DNA of 64,000 bases from Siphonodentalium dalli (Eukaryota > Mollusca > Scaphopoda > Gadilida > Siphonodentaliidae). This document shows positions 44,850 to 55,472 of this stretch, in pieces. Each line of letters opens with the position of its first letter. Position 1 is the stretch's first letter. The notes beneath the pieces were generated by a model that did not search any database, was not told the DNA's origin, and saw only the letters and a program-made list of their open reading frames with translations. Location of the stretch: NCBI GenBank assembly GCA_032622095.1, contig CP136067.1, forward strand, positions 81,246,705 through 81,310,704, written 5' to 3'. Position numbers and translations under genes: made by a program.

Positions 44850-47800
44850 ATATTTATATCGGTTTTTGATGATTATTCCCATAAACAAGCTGAATGTATT
44901 CTTATTTATTTTCACAAAATCTGCCGAGCATTTGAGACTAGTCCACACAACACTTTAAGTCAGCCCAATATAAGATTTCCAAGCACTTAGCAACGATCAC
45001 GTGGTCGATATAAATAACTGGTTTCAAATTCAGCGGAACATTTAAAAGCACGTCCAATTATTCAGCTGACCGCTTCTAGTGATTAGATCAGATTATATCA
45101 ACAATTTGTGATGTCGTGTGTGTGTTACGGTCTGTGTTATTTGGATAATTATGATCGGGTGACCCAAATGGCAATTGATCAATCACCGAACAGGATTTAG
45201 TGTAACACAGACGGGTTATGTAAATATTTGCGAATATACAGCACCCCTGCGCCTTGAACGTAGTTATAAGTGTATCCTCAACAGAAATGCAGAAGAACTG
45301 TTTACAATCAGCGTATTTCATGAAATTCTGTGAACACACGGTATACGCCATATATACATTACACGCCTACCGATAAACGCATATATTTATCATGTTAACA
45401 ATACCCTAGTGTTCGGACACTTGCCAAAGTTGTCGATCGAGCGATAAAATTCTCAGAGAAGTCTGTTAACAACTTGTTAATAGATAAGAGTTATTTAAAG
45501 CTAAAATTTCTTAGTTTTTCGTTTATCTTTCCCCAAAGGAAATACCACTTGACGGAAACAGTTGCCGGTCATTTCAAGCAAATCCCCAATGTCACAACGA
45601 TACAATATTTGATACACTATTGCGGGGATTGTTTTCGCACCTGTGTCATTAATACAATCATGACCATGACGTCACTCCTGTGTTCATCGCGTTCAGTTTA
45701 GAGGATGATGGGTTGTTATTGTTATTTTACATACAACGATCCAGTATGTAATAACGGATGATCTCAATATACAATTCAATGAACAGTTATTTCACTGTGA
45801 ACATTTCATTTTATATGACTTTCATGTATAATACCATAATATCATCTATCAAGACAACGAGTTTCAATATCGCTTTGATAGCTACAGAAACATTTCAGAA
45901 AGGATATGCGTATAGAGATGGGTGGGGCGTCTTAAATGTACTTACATGTAAATTCTAGGTATGCTGTTTCGTGTACATTTTGTACTGATTTTTATTTCAG
46001 TCATTCAATTATAATTCTTCGCCAAATCCGGAATGTGCGCATAGATTATTCAGTACAACTGCCGAAAACTTCTGAGTATATTGGTTAACTCTTCGCAGAA
46101 GGAGCTCATTGTCGGTACGTCGAGTTCACCGACGGTTGGAAAAGCAATGGGTACTGCCTGTAATCCTGTATATTAAGTTGACAATGGGTGAAGAACTTCG
46201 GATGTCACGCCATGTGTGCAGCCAATACATGGGTCAGTGGATATGGCTGACCACATGGTACAACTCAGTTGGCTTAATCCAATTCGAATTATTCTATTCT
46301 GATCAGAGGTGACGCTTTGGACTCGGTCATATTTTAAGCCGGATATTAGATTCAATTTGTACTTTTATTACCAGCATCTCCACAATGTATTAACAAAGTG
46401 TCCGATTTATTCACAGAGTTTCACCATAAAATATTTTATATATTACAGACATTAAATACACGAATGTCTGATCACAGACATTTACATATGCACATGGGAA
46501 CAAGGTGCTAATTATTGTCTTGAAAATGTGTCTTTACAGTCTCAATTGACATATGTTATTAATCAAAGTGTTTTAGCTAGTGATATTGGTGACATGCATT
46601 ATGCACGTATATATAGCTCTCGTTGTATGGACTAGTTCATATACATGTATATGTGGCAATTTCATTATCACAATACCAGAATGGCAGCAGGTTTAAAACT
46701 CGATTGCCTGATTCATCTTATTTGTCGATATGGCAAATTAATTCGAACATCATGTTGCAAGTCATGTCATTCCATTGGAATTTATAACTGCTGGATAATT
46801 ATATGCAGTCTCCATCGTTGTTTGGTTGATTTGGTCACCACCTCCACCATGACATCCGACTTCCATTATAGGGTACCTATTCCTGTTCATCTTCCACGTC
46901 GCAGCCATCCAGTAATACGGGCTCGTGGAAGTTCTGCTGATTGTGAAGTTTGGTGGCATATTCTAGAGCCGATTGTGAGTTGATTACCAAATGGTGGGCT
47001 CCTTCACAGTCACACATGTCGTACGCTGATGTTCATTCGGATTTTGTGTTGTATATCCTGAACCAACCAGATATCATTGATTCGTATGTATTACCGATTG
47101 GAACTCTTGTATTTGCTTATTTGGTAAATCTTCCAACCATCCGGTAATGTTTACCTCATCTCGATTGAAGGTGCAATCATGTTTCTTTGGATCACAAGCG
47201 TGAAGTCTGAACGTTCTGTTGTTCTTCTCTCATGAAAGTAACTGACAACTGGTGGTGATCGAAGACGAAATGGTGCATTCTAGTCGCGACCACACCTATA
47301 TATGAGATCTGCAATGCACACCCTCCCCCAGAAACTCTCCCAAAATGTGAACTTGTCATCGAATCGGTACCAGAAACGATTTTGAACACACAGATGATTA
47401 TATCCGCACACACGACCTTGGTCGTGATAGGTCAGTTACATCTACTTGTACATGCATGTTCGTGATCTTAGATCTATCAGATTATATATGTTGTACATGT
47501 ACATGTACTTCACAGCCATTTCAGTTTTCGCCTTACAGCTGAATGACGCGGTATGGACAAATCAATAGTCGTGAGTCATATGGTGTGACTTCCCATATAT
47601 ATTATGTTTCAACTGGATGTCCTAATTCTAAATGTCGCTGAGTGCGACGTACATCTGGAACTGTTGATCTTTGAAGTTTCAAGATTCTTCCAAAACAATG
47701 AATGCCGATGGGCAAAGCTCAAACACCCTTTTCATTTTAATGAACTTTAATCACGGCCCTCTAAAGTCTACCATATCGCTGATTGCATTAACATATACTA

Positions 47801-48113
47801 TAGTCATTACTGCCCCGACCACTAACACTACCAGTTGGATTGTTTTACCCGTAGAATAGAATACTAAAGTAAATGTGCCAATTGACTCCAGACTCAGTTA
47901 CAGCTCAAAGGTGCATTCCATCTCACATTTCTCTCCTGCGTGGCTGATCTTGACGTATTGGGTCAGTGGCATTAATTAGCACACCGGCACCTGTTAGCCG
48001 CGACTGACTGATGATATTCGAATGTGGCATGTTGGTGAATGATAAAGTCATGTGCACAAAACACTTGTGGTATTCATATATATACCGATCAAGTTCATCT
48101 ACATGTTGGTAAT
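44850..48113. other. Intronic stretch, 3.3 kb, nothing recognised
   Basis: Open frames (for example 112 codons at 46645) have no recognised domain. No clear inverted or tandem repeats were spotted. Confidence 0.3.
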
Positions 48114-48260
48114 TTAACCCTTTTCACCAAATACTCATGGAAGAGTAGTTAACTTGGCCAATGTTCAGATAGTAAGTTCAATAAAAAGGACACATGCCGT
48201 GTGTTGAAGTTATTATCTGAACATTTCCCAACAATGAATATGAATTAGTCTGCAGTTGTA
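48114..48260 (+). mobile_element. Partial TTAA-type MITE (related to 24993-25266)
   Basis: TTAACCCTTTTCACCAAATACTC end, then core AATGTTCAGATAGTAAGTTCA mirrored by TGAAGTTATTATCTGAACATT. The right end is not visible. Confidence 0.5.
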
Positions 48261-48713
48261 TTATATGTACCTGCAATGCCGTCAAGAAAACATAACGTTA
48301 CTAAAGGCAATTTTTCGTGGTCTTCGGTAAATCTGAATAATTTAAAACACGACAGTCATTATTTGCAGGGAGTATTTCATGCAGACCATACACTGGGCTG
48401 CATGTGTATTTAAATATAATTCAACTGTATGATTGCACGAATTATTGAAAAACAGCTATCTATGTTCTTGAATGTTCCATGCATATAAATATATATCGGT
48501 TATATTGATTCGCTGCCTCAGAAGGATGTTCATTGCTTCGACGTGTGCGAAAAAAAAATGCCATTTCTGATCGAAATGGTCACGTATCGATTGGAGTGGC
48601 ACATTCGGATGTAACTCAACTCAGAAATCGGATTGTGTGTGTAAAGCGCGCTCGTTGCATGCATGAATAAACACAAATAGAGACGATTGTGGCTATGCAT
48701 TGTACAAAAGATA

Positions 48714-49441
48714 ATGAAAGTGTCAATGACACTGTAGCTCAACTTGGAAATGGGATCATGTCATATATTCCAGTCCATAGAGCGATAGGGAACTCGGACA
48801 GTTTATATGCTTAAGTAACTAGAGGTTACCCTGAAATACATAAACAGTTTTAGATTAATCGGATGAAAACTTTGACCGTAGTTGTTGTAAAACTAAAAGA
48901 AAAGGTAAAGTCCGAGACGGCTCCCATCCAGAGGTCACACCGAAGATCCATATGAAGTTTGTTGATGACCGGATGAGGGAGTTGACCTCTCGGGTGCGCC
49001 AAGGGATTCAGTCATACAAAGTGTCATGCATTTAGTCATGCAAAGAGTAAACTCCAAGATGGCTGCCGGCGGTCATGTTTTCTTTATCTAAAATCGTTCA
49101 AATGTTATAGCTCCTATCTAGAGGTGATCCAAAACATGCTTGTAAATTTTCAAAACAATTATTCAATAAATGCGGGTTGCAGGTGCGGCGATGGATTCAA
49201 CTTTGAAATGAAAGATGGCGGCCATGTTTTTTTTAACGAATTTCGAGAATAAAACGACGGTCACCCCGATGGTCCCTATATATGAAGTTCTGATGAGGCA
49301 GGTGGTCTGTAGGGTGGGCCGAAGAATTTAGTCATCAAAGAGTTGTTGTTGACGGACACACGCACACAAAGACGTCCCGACGGATGATGGACGCCAACCC
49401 ATGGCAATAGCTCAAACATGACGTCAAGTTGAGCTAAAAAG
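48714..49441 (-). mobile_element. Helentron-like element, copy 3
   Basis: On the minus strand it runs from CTTTTTAGCTCAACTTGACG (49441) to GAGCTACAGTGTCATTGACA then CTTTCATT (48714). The 5' part has GTTGGCGTCCATCATCCGTC. The core has three to four units with ATGGCCGCC, CATCTTGGAGTTTAC and GGTCATCAACAAAC-like blocks. It gives the cleanest view of both ends. Confidence 0.6.
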
Positions 49442-49617
49442 GAATATTTTGAAAAGTTTAATTTAGATTATTATTTTTTTTTTATCAAAAATCCAACTCA
49501 TGTATACAAACTTTGGTGGCGTCTAATGAATTACAATTTGTTTGGGAAGCGTCAGTTAGCGTGGGTAATATAATTCCAGAGAAGGACACATCCCCTTTCG
49601 GATGTAAGCCACTTTAA

Positions 49618-50270
49618 TGGGGTTTGGTTTGTTTTGGGTTTATCGTCCTTTCAGCCACTAGGTCACCACGTTGTCAGTTTTATGAGTGGAGGGAACACCG
49701 AAAAGTTGGAAATCACTCCAGAAAACAGAAAGTACGCTCCCAGAAAGTAATTGACAAACTTGCCCATGTGCACCAATCATGTTACCGTCCGTTTGGTTTC
49801 AAATCAGCAACATTGATCACATTGAAGCAAATAGTTTCGCGACATCTCATAGCTTATAACTATAAAAAAAGTACTACAATGTGGAGTCATGAGCAGTCGT
49901 TCCAACTTGGTCTTGCCATTAGCCAAAGATACTTGCAAGTGTCTGGTATAGTGACCCATGTGCACACACACTCATTTCAGTGGAGACTTGGGTGGTCGGG
50001 TGTATATAATAATGATATGTCTCATGCGCCAGTTTGTGGGTATGTTTACTTTGATTGAAGTTTACTGCAAATTTGGCAATCTCCAAGTGGCCCATTATGA
50101 ATGTCTTAATTATAGATGTTGGAAAAGTTGGAAAGACAATCCGAAAAGATCAGGTCAAGGTGGGTGCAAACGAATGTTCTCAAAATTGAAATTTGAGGCT
50201 GCCATGCACCCAAGGGAGGGGCAATTGGAAATTCGAAGTTCACCTGCACTCAAACCGTGACAAACTTGGT
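49618..50270. other. Possible degenerate SINE-like repeat and unclassified open frame
   Basis: GGTTTGGTTTGTTTTGGGTT then ATCGTCC..AGCCACTAGG and GGAGGGAACACCGAAAAGTTGG resemble a common molluscan interspersed repeat (TTTAACGTCC..., GGAGGAAAGCCGGAG). The overlapping 144-codon frame (49624-50058) is not taken as a gene. Confidence 0.3.
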
Positions 50271-50551
50271 ATGTCACAACAAATATACATGCACGTTAGA
50301 ACTGTCTTATTATGTTATATTATAGCATTTATGTTTTATTATAGCAATCATGTAATCTATTAACTACATTAATTTTCTCTGTTGACTATCGTATTATTCT
50401 GGCCAAGCGGCAGTGGGAATTAATCTATATTTAAGAGGAGTTGGACATAACTAGACAAAAGGGTTTTGGATCTGTTGCTTTATATACCTCTTATATTTCG
50501 ACAGAACCGAATCGATTAGCCAGGCTGCGAGTACACATACACTGAGCCTAC

Positions 50552-50659
50552 CTTTTTCACCGATAACTGCATTCTGAAGTCCCTGCCTCCCTGAAGTCGG
50601 AAGCCCCATGGCTGCGAGGTACTGCTCCTCTGCAAGGACACTACTGTAGGGGTCATCAT
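50552..50659 (-). CDS. Start exon (exon 1) of a Zasp/PDLIM-like PDZ gene
   Basis: On the minus strand ATG at 50659 opens 36 codons ending AAAAAG|GTAGGC (donor at 50551). The product MMTPTVVSLQRSSTSQPWGF, then RLQGGRDFRMQLSVKK, has the PWGFRLQGG carboxylate-binding loop and the GGRDF turn typical of the N-terminal PDZ of LDB3/ZASP, ALP and PDLIM proteins. As in that family it sits at the very N-terminus. The exon break after the second beta strand, in phase 0, matches the exon at 29590. A second ATG follows immediately; no upstream AG acceptor occurs within about 60 nt, so this is probably the first exon with its own 5' UTR. PDZ identity is strong; the subfamily name is less sure. Confidence 0.85.
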
Positions 50660-50934
50660 ATTGAGAGCGTCACAGGTAAATTAAATCCAGGTGTGTTTAA
50701 AATAGTCCCGTCCCCTCCCCAATCAGAACAAACACGCGTCGCGTATGCACCTCTTGTCGAAATAAGACTATGGAATTATGAGAAGAACTTATCTAAAAAT
50801 AGTTCTCCCATCTCTCACAACAGTCAGCCAGATATCATGATAGCGAAATGGGTTTCCTACGCAAGAGACTTGTTTACCTCGGAAGTAAGGAATGCAAGAA
50901 TCGCTGTATTATAATCGTTAACTCTCTACCCCCA
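50660..50934 (-). promoter_or_regulatory. Putative promoter of the PDZ gene
   Basis: Reading toward the gene are an MCAT-like CATTCCT (plus-strand AGGAATG at 50889-50895), a perfect MEF2-type CTATTTTTAG (plus-strand CTAAAAATAG, 50793-50802), and a CTGATTGGGG inverted CCAAT box (about 50719-50728), all within about 240 bp of the ATG. MEF2 and MCAT sites are common in muscle promoters, which suits a Z-disc gene. Short motifs can arise by chance; no TSS evidence. Confidence 0.35.
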
Positions 50935-51540
50935 ATTATTAGGTGTTCTATCGGCGCAGGTGCTAACATTCGGGGGTGGTAACGGGTCGTACGTGAGACG
51001 TTGTTCTTGGATGGTTTTGGATCTATATGACGGCGTGTTAATCATAGCAGACTGATGTAACTTATGAACGGGAATGTCTTGTTTATAATAATCTTCGATA
51101 ATGATTTTACGTCAATGCCAGCAGCGGTGGGTATACATATACCACGATGCTTTAACTTATAGTGGTGTGAGAACAAACACACAGAGGGTTAAACTGTCAC
51201 GGTTAATTTAATCTTCCAACTTATATATAACTGATGTCTATACATATTAGTAAGGAGGATAAGATTGTGCCATAAAACACAAACACTCTGGGTCCTACTA
51301 TTAGGTGTTCCATCGGGGCGGTTCTCACACCCGGAGTGTTAATTAACGGGTCGTACGTGATACGTTGTTCTTGGATAGTTTTGGATCTATATGACGAAAG
51401 ATAACCATACCAGACTGGCGTAATTGATGCACGGGGAATGTTTAGGAGGCTTCGATATATAGCGAGTTTACGCCAATGCCAGCGGTAGACAACGATGCTT
51501 AGATTTAGTTGTGAATGAACTACCAACCAGAGAGTTAAAG
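50935..51540 (+). repeat. Tandem duplication of a ~250 bp segment
   Basis: 50935-51192 and 51293-51540 are direct copies: TATTAGGTGTTC(T/C)ATCGG, AACGGGTCGTACGTGA, GTTGTTCTTGGAT, TTTTGGATCTATATGACG, CAATGCCAGC. The identity is partial. A shorter third copy is near 52930-53010. Confidence 0.7.
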
Positions 51541-51584
51541 GTACTCAATCAGATTCGGTGGCCTCCATATCATCAGATTCCAAC

Positions 51585-51607
51585 AACAACAACAACAACA
51601 ACAACAA
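51585..51607 (+). repeat. (CAA)n microsatellite
   Basis: Run of about eight CAA units. Confidence 0.85.
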
Positions 51608-52139
51608 TTTTTGAAATGCCGATTCAGTTATCAGATCGATTAATTGCCCAAAATAATGCTAATCACAGTCAACTATAGTATAAAATTGCCCAAAACCTTG
51701 TTATTTATCAATATTTTGTTCAACGAAATTTTGCCGGTTTGTCAAATATCTGACACAAAAAAGCCACTTGATTTTAGAGTTATCCATCATTATCCGCCAT
51801 TTGGTCCGATACCGACTTCTCGTCGACTGTTTACTGGGCCACTAAACATTATCGGTGGTGAAAAATAATAGACTTAAAAAATCTATTTCTGAACACTGAG
51901 CTTTGATGGATGGGTTCCTCGACTCGAATCAAATATTTTTTTACTCCGAAGCCAACAACATATTAATTTGCGAGCGTTAATTCCGATTAAGTATCTTTAA
52001 ATGGATACGGTTAAATTGAACTATTGAACATATGGCTCAGTAGAGTGTGGAGTCTACTTAATTTGTAAGGGTGGAAAAGATTGTTAGATAAATACACGAA
52101 CTATCGGTATGTATACAGGCTTATATACAGGCCCCTGCA
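51608..52139. other. Non-coding stretch
   Basis: Nothing recognised. Confidence 0.3.
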
Positions 52140-52805
52140 CATATATATATATATATATATACTTACTAGCAGGTGACCCGACTTCGTCCGGGCTTTGACC
52201 TTGAATTTACCATTTTGAAGGCCAAGGTCAGGTCGGGGTCACGATTTGACCCGTCGAAAACACTCCCCCAATAAAAATATCCCTAGGTATAAAATTTCGT
52301 CGAAATCCGTTAATTTTTTAATTTAATTTGAGTTAATTCTGCCTTTTTAATTCTGCCTTTAAATGATGGTACCCGTCCCGTGATCGTACCCGTCCCCAAA
52401 AGAGGTACGTTTGTGGGTACCCGTTTCAAGGTGAAGATCACATCGGGCGGAAAGCCCTAAGTACGTCACACAACACGCTCATGTCTGGATAAAGTCTTAC
52501 ACGCACACGCCCAGACCCAGACGTAAGAATCACATTACACACATACGCTCCTTATCGACGACACTGCGGATACGAACGCTCTTTAACTATCAACGCGATT
52601 AAACCCACCGTGCCAATGGCGGTAAGTTTTGTGACTGGGAGTGGAGAATGGGTGCTCTGGCGTTCTCAGAAGCGGTGCGATGACACTTCATCTGGGATTT
52701 TACCCTTAGATATGAAGTTTGGGCTCAATCCGTAGGGCAGTTTTCGAGTCCATCGCGAACACACACACACACACACACAGACAGATCTTCCAAAATATAT
52801 AATAG
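52140..52805 (+). repeat. Interspersed repeat TTACTAGCAGGTGACCCG...(AC)n
   Basis: Begins after a (TA)n tract with TTACTAGCAGGTGACCCGAC and CGTCCGGG, and closes with TCGAGTCCATCGCGAACACA, (AC)n and AATATATAATAGATC. This begin-and-end pattern is common to an invertebrate repeat whose class I cannot assign. Confidence 0.45.
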
Positions 52806-53064
52806 ATCAAAGTCATCACAATTTTCTAGTTATTTTAATATTTCGCATACAAGTATGATAACAACTTTTCATTTTTACCATGTCAGGATTTATTAACAAG
52901 AGACGCCCTTTATCGTTCCATGCCGAAGTAAACTGGGGGCCCTACTATTGGGTGGTCTACCATCGCAGGTGTGATATACATATATGCGTTAACGTATACC
53001 TTAGACGTTCTTCTTGAAGCGAATGAACTACTGTAAAGTTACATACATGTAAAACTATATAAGT
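52806..53064. other. Spacer; third copy of the 50.9 kb segment
   Basis: CCCTACTATTGGGTGGTCTA near 52940 relates to the duplicated segment at 51.3 kb. Confidence 0.4.
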
Positions 53065-53146
53065 TACAGTCAATCTATCAAACCAGTCATTTGGCCAAAT
53101 GACTAACATTTCTAGTCATTTGTCCAAGTGACCGTCAGTTATTTGG

Positions 53147-53214
53147 TGAATTGCCTAAATTTGCCAGTCCTTTTGCAGAAATGACTGAATTTTAGTGCCA
53201 GTCATTTGGCCATA
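53147..53214 (+). repeat. 68 bp direct repeat, left copy (LINE target duplication)
   Basis: Identical over 68 bp to 54675-54742, starting TGAATTGCCTAAATTTGCC and ending AGTCATTTGGCCATA. The two copies directly bound the LINE. Confidence 0.9.
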
Positions 53215-54674
53215 GGATAGGATAGGATAGGATAATTTTAGTTACAATATACACACATGGAAAGTACAATTACAAATAAATATAATATTGATAGACTATA
53301 CATGTATATTGCTAGGGGTGATATAGTCATGACTGACTGTCTTCCTATCACCCCTGGGTGTGGTGACAGATTATATGATGAAGATGGCCGAATTAATTTT
53401 ATTGTTTTTAGGTTACGTTTATCGTGTGCAGACTGGTTTTTTTGTATATATAGGCGTTGTTAGGGCGATGGTACGAAAAGTGGTTCATATGTATGGGCAC
53501 CTACTTGGTCGATATACTGAATGAATACTATGAATATTCATGTGTGAGTGGAACCGAGTAGGAATAATGTGAGTGAGGTTTTGGGAATGTTTTTTGTTTT
53601 TGTTATCAGAAAATTATATATCGTTTGTGCAATCAGGGCATCTTCGGTTTTTGCATCGCACGCTAGCTGGATAGGTATTAATAATATCCGTTTTCAAACG
53701 TTTTCGGAACACATGTCTTGATTGTTTAGAGGTATATTTACTTTCAAGGGAATTCCACATAAAGGGGAATGAATGGTATGGGAGAACTTTAGAAAAAGAG
53801 ATGGTCCTGAATTTTTTTTTGTACTATAGGATTAAGTTGTCGTCTATTTGGTTCCGCTCTCTTGTCATACATACCATAAAAAGACACTGGTAAGCGATCG
53901 TAGTACCAATCATGCATGAAAATGGATGCATGTAATTTATGTAAATCATTTATTTTTAAAATGTTTTCTTGTTTGAAAAGAGGATCGGTGTGACTTCTAT
54001 ATTTTTTGTTACATATAATTCTCATGGCTCGTTTTTGTAATAAATATAGTTTCTTCACTGCTGGCACATGTCCCCATATTTGGATGCCATAAACTAAGTG
54101 GCTTTGAATTAGGGCGAAGTATAATGTTTTGAGAGCCTTGCTCGGGAGAAAATGTTTAACTTTATTAATGCAATAAATTGCATGTGCCATTTTTGAGCAT
54201 ACAATAGAAATGTGTTTATTAAAGGTCAGGTTTTCATCTATATGGATACCTAAAAATTTGGCAGACGATTCGCTCCGCATGTTCCCTATCCGTAGAAGTT
54301 CGGCTCCATTGAGATATATTTTAATTGTATTCCATTTTTTGTCATTGTTTTGTGGATGCAAGAGCATATAATTGCTTTTGTTAGCATTGATGGCTAGTTT
54401 GTTGCAGCAACACCAGTCAGATAGATTTCTTAATTCGTTATTGACATAACTTTGGATTAACGCTTCATTTTGTCCACTGGCCATAAGGGTTGTATCGTCG
54501 GCATATGATAAGAGATCCATAGTAGTTGCATTTGACATATCGTTCACGTAGAGGAGAAAAATTATGGGCCCGAGTAAGGAGCCCTGAGGAACACCACATG
54601 ATGTTTTTAGGAGATTTGACTTGCTTCCATTGAATTCTACGTATTGTCGTCTCTCATTGAGATCGCTTATTTGT
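53215..54674 (-). mobile_element. 5'-truncated Jockey/CR1-type LINE, 1460 bp
   Basis: It starts mid-RT at the right-hand duplication, carries an intact C-terminal RT frame and a ~570 bp 3' UTR. It ends at the left copy with a pentanucleotide tail (plus-strand GGATA repeated four times, i.e. TATCC on the element strand). Truncation, simple-repeat tail and target duplication identify target-primed reverse transcription. The clean frame suggests a young insertion. Confidence 0.85.
53789..54673 (-). pseudogene. LINE reverse transcriptase, C-terminal ~294 residues
   Basis: The frame is open from the truncation point through GVPQGSLLGP (residues ~27-36) and the catalytic YADD (~57-60), then LSDWCCCNKLAINANKS, SAKFLGIHIDENLTFNKHI and a C-terminal LQKRAMRII region. 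This order (RT palm, thumb and connection) is that of Jockey/CR1/L2-type LINEs, where the enzyme copies LINE RNA at the nicked target. The fingers and the upstream endonuclease are missing, so it cannot act by itself. There are no internal stops. GTG at 54547 is not a real start; the frame continues upstream to the duplication. Confidence 0.85.
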
Positions 54675-55472
54675 TGAATTGCCTAAATTTGCCAGTCCTT
54701 TTGCAGAAATGACTGAATTTTAGTGCCAGTCATTTGGCCATATGCCTGTTTTGTGATAATTTAGGGATTAGAATATAAATTTTTTATGAAATGTTATTTA
54801 TTTAACATATAGTGTAACACAGAATACACAATGATATGTGGTAATTATTAAATACATCTCATTTACTTGAACATTTCGTACTTAAGTGGCATCTACTGTT
54901 ACACAACGCATTTTTTATAGCAAAGACATCGCCTTTGTCTTGCATCTCTTAGGTCCATAGCAATTTCATGTTAGAAATCCCTGACCACCGTGCTGAGACT
55001 CAGTTTTGTTGATGTGGCGAAGAGACATACGGCTGCCTTCGTTTATGTCACATTCACTTAGCAGTTTATGTGGACACACATCAAATTGGTGACGGCTATA
55101 TTTCACTTTAAGCACAACAGAAGGGCAGCCGATCGTATATTGTCCGTTTCCCACACCCAATAGAACTCCTTTATCATTCGATCACGACCACCGTGGCCAG
55201 TGGCTATGTGAGAACGTTTGATAACATCAACGTCGCCTCGTATGAACGACGCCTTTATTGGAATATATGACATCTTCATAGGATGTTATTTGACTGTTTG
55301 CCTGCATGGAATCATAGTTCCTGGCTGTTTGCCTGGAATCATAATTCCACAGGCAATATGTCAAAGTCAGGACACTAAATTTCAGTCATTTGTCCGAAAT
55401 ACTTAACAATTTGGCATTTCACCAAATGAATGACGTTCACGATCATTTAGTCAAATGACTTGTTTGACTGTA

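Larger units (their letters stand above)
29739..50551 (-). other. First intron of the PDZ gene, 20.8 kb
   Basis: Bounded by the donor AAAAAG|GTAGGC at 50551 and the acceptor at 29739. It contains many inverted-repeat elements and one Helentron-like element. No independent gene is supported in it. Confidence 0.6.
53065..55472. mobile_element. TA-flanked TIR element (mariner-like), interrupted by a LINE
   Basis: TA-CAGTCAA at 53065 and TTGACTG-TA at 55472 are the tips. The left ~150 bp (AGTCATTTGGCCAAATGAC, ATTTGGTGAATTGCC, ATGACTGAATTTTAGTG) is repeated inverted at the right (about 55310-55470). Without the LINE and its duplication the element would be about 880 bp. It codes for nothing visible. 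Confidence 0.6.

Noticed and set aside
49624-50058. 144-codon open frame as a gene
   Set aside because: Longest unexplained frame, but it overlaps a SINE-like repeat, has no recognised domain and no splice or conservation support.
53257-53463. Plus-strand frame at 53257
   Set aside because: It is the antisense of the LINE 3' UTR.
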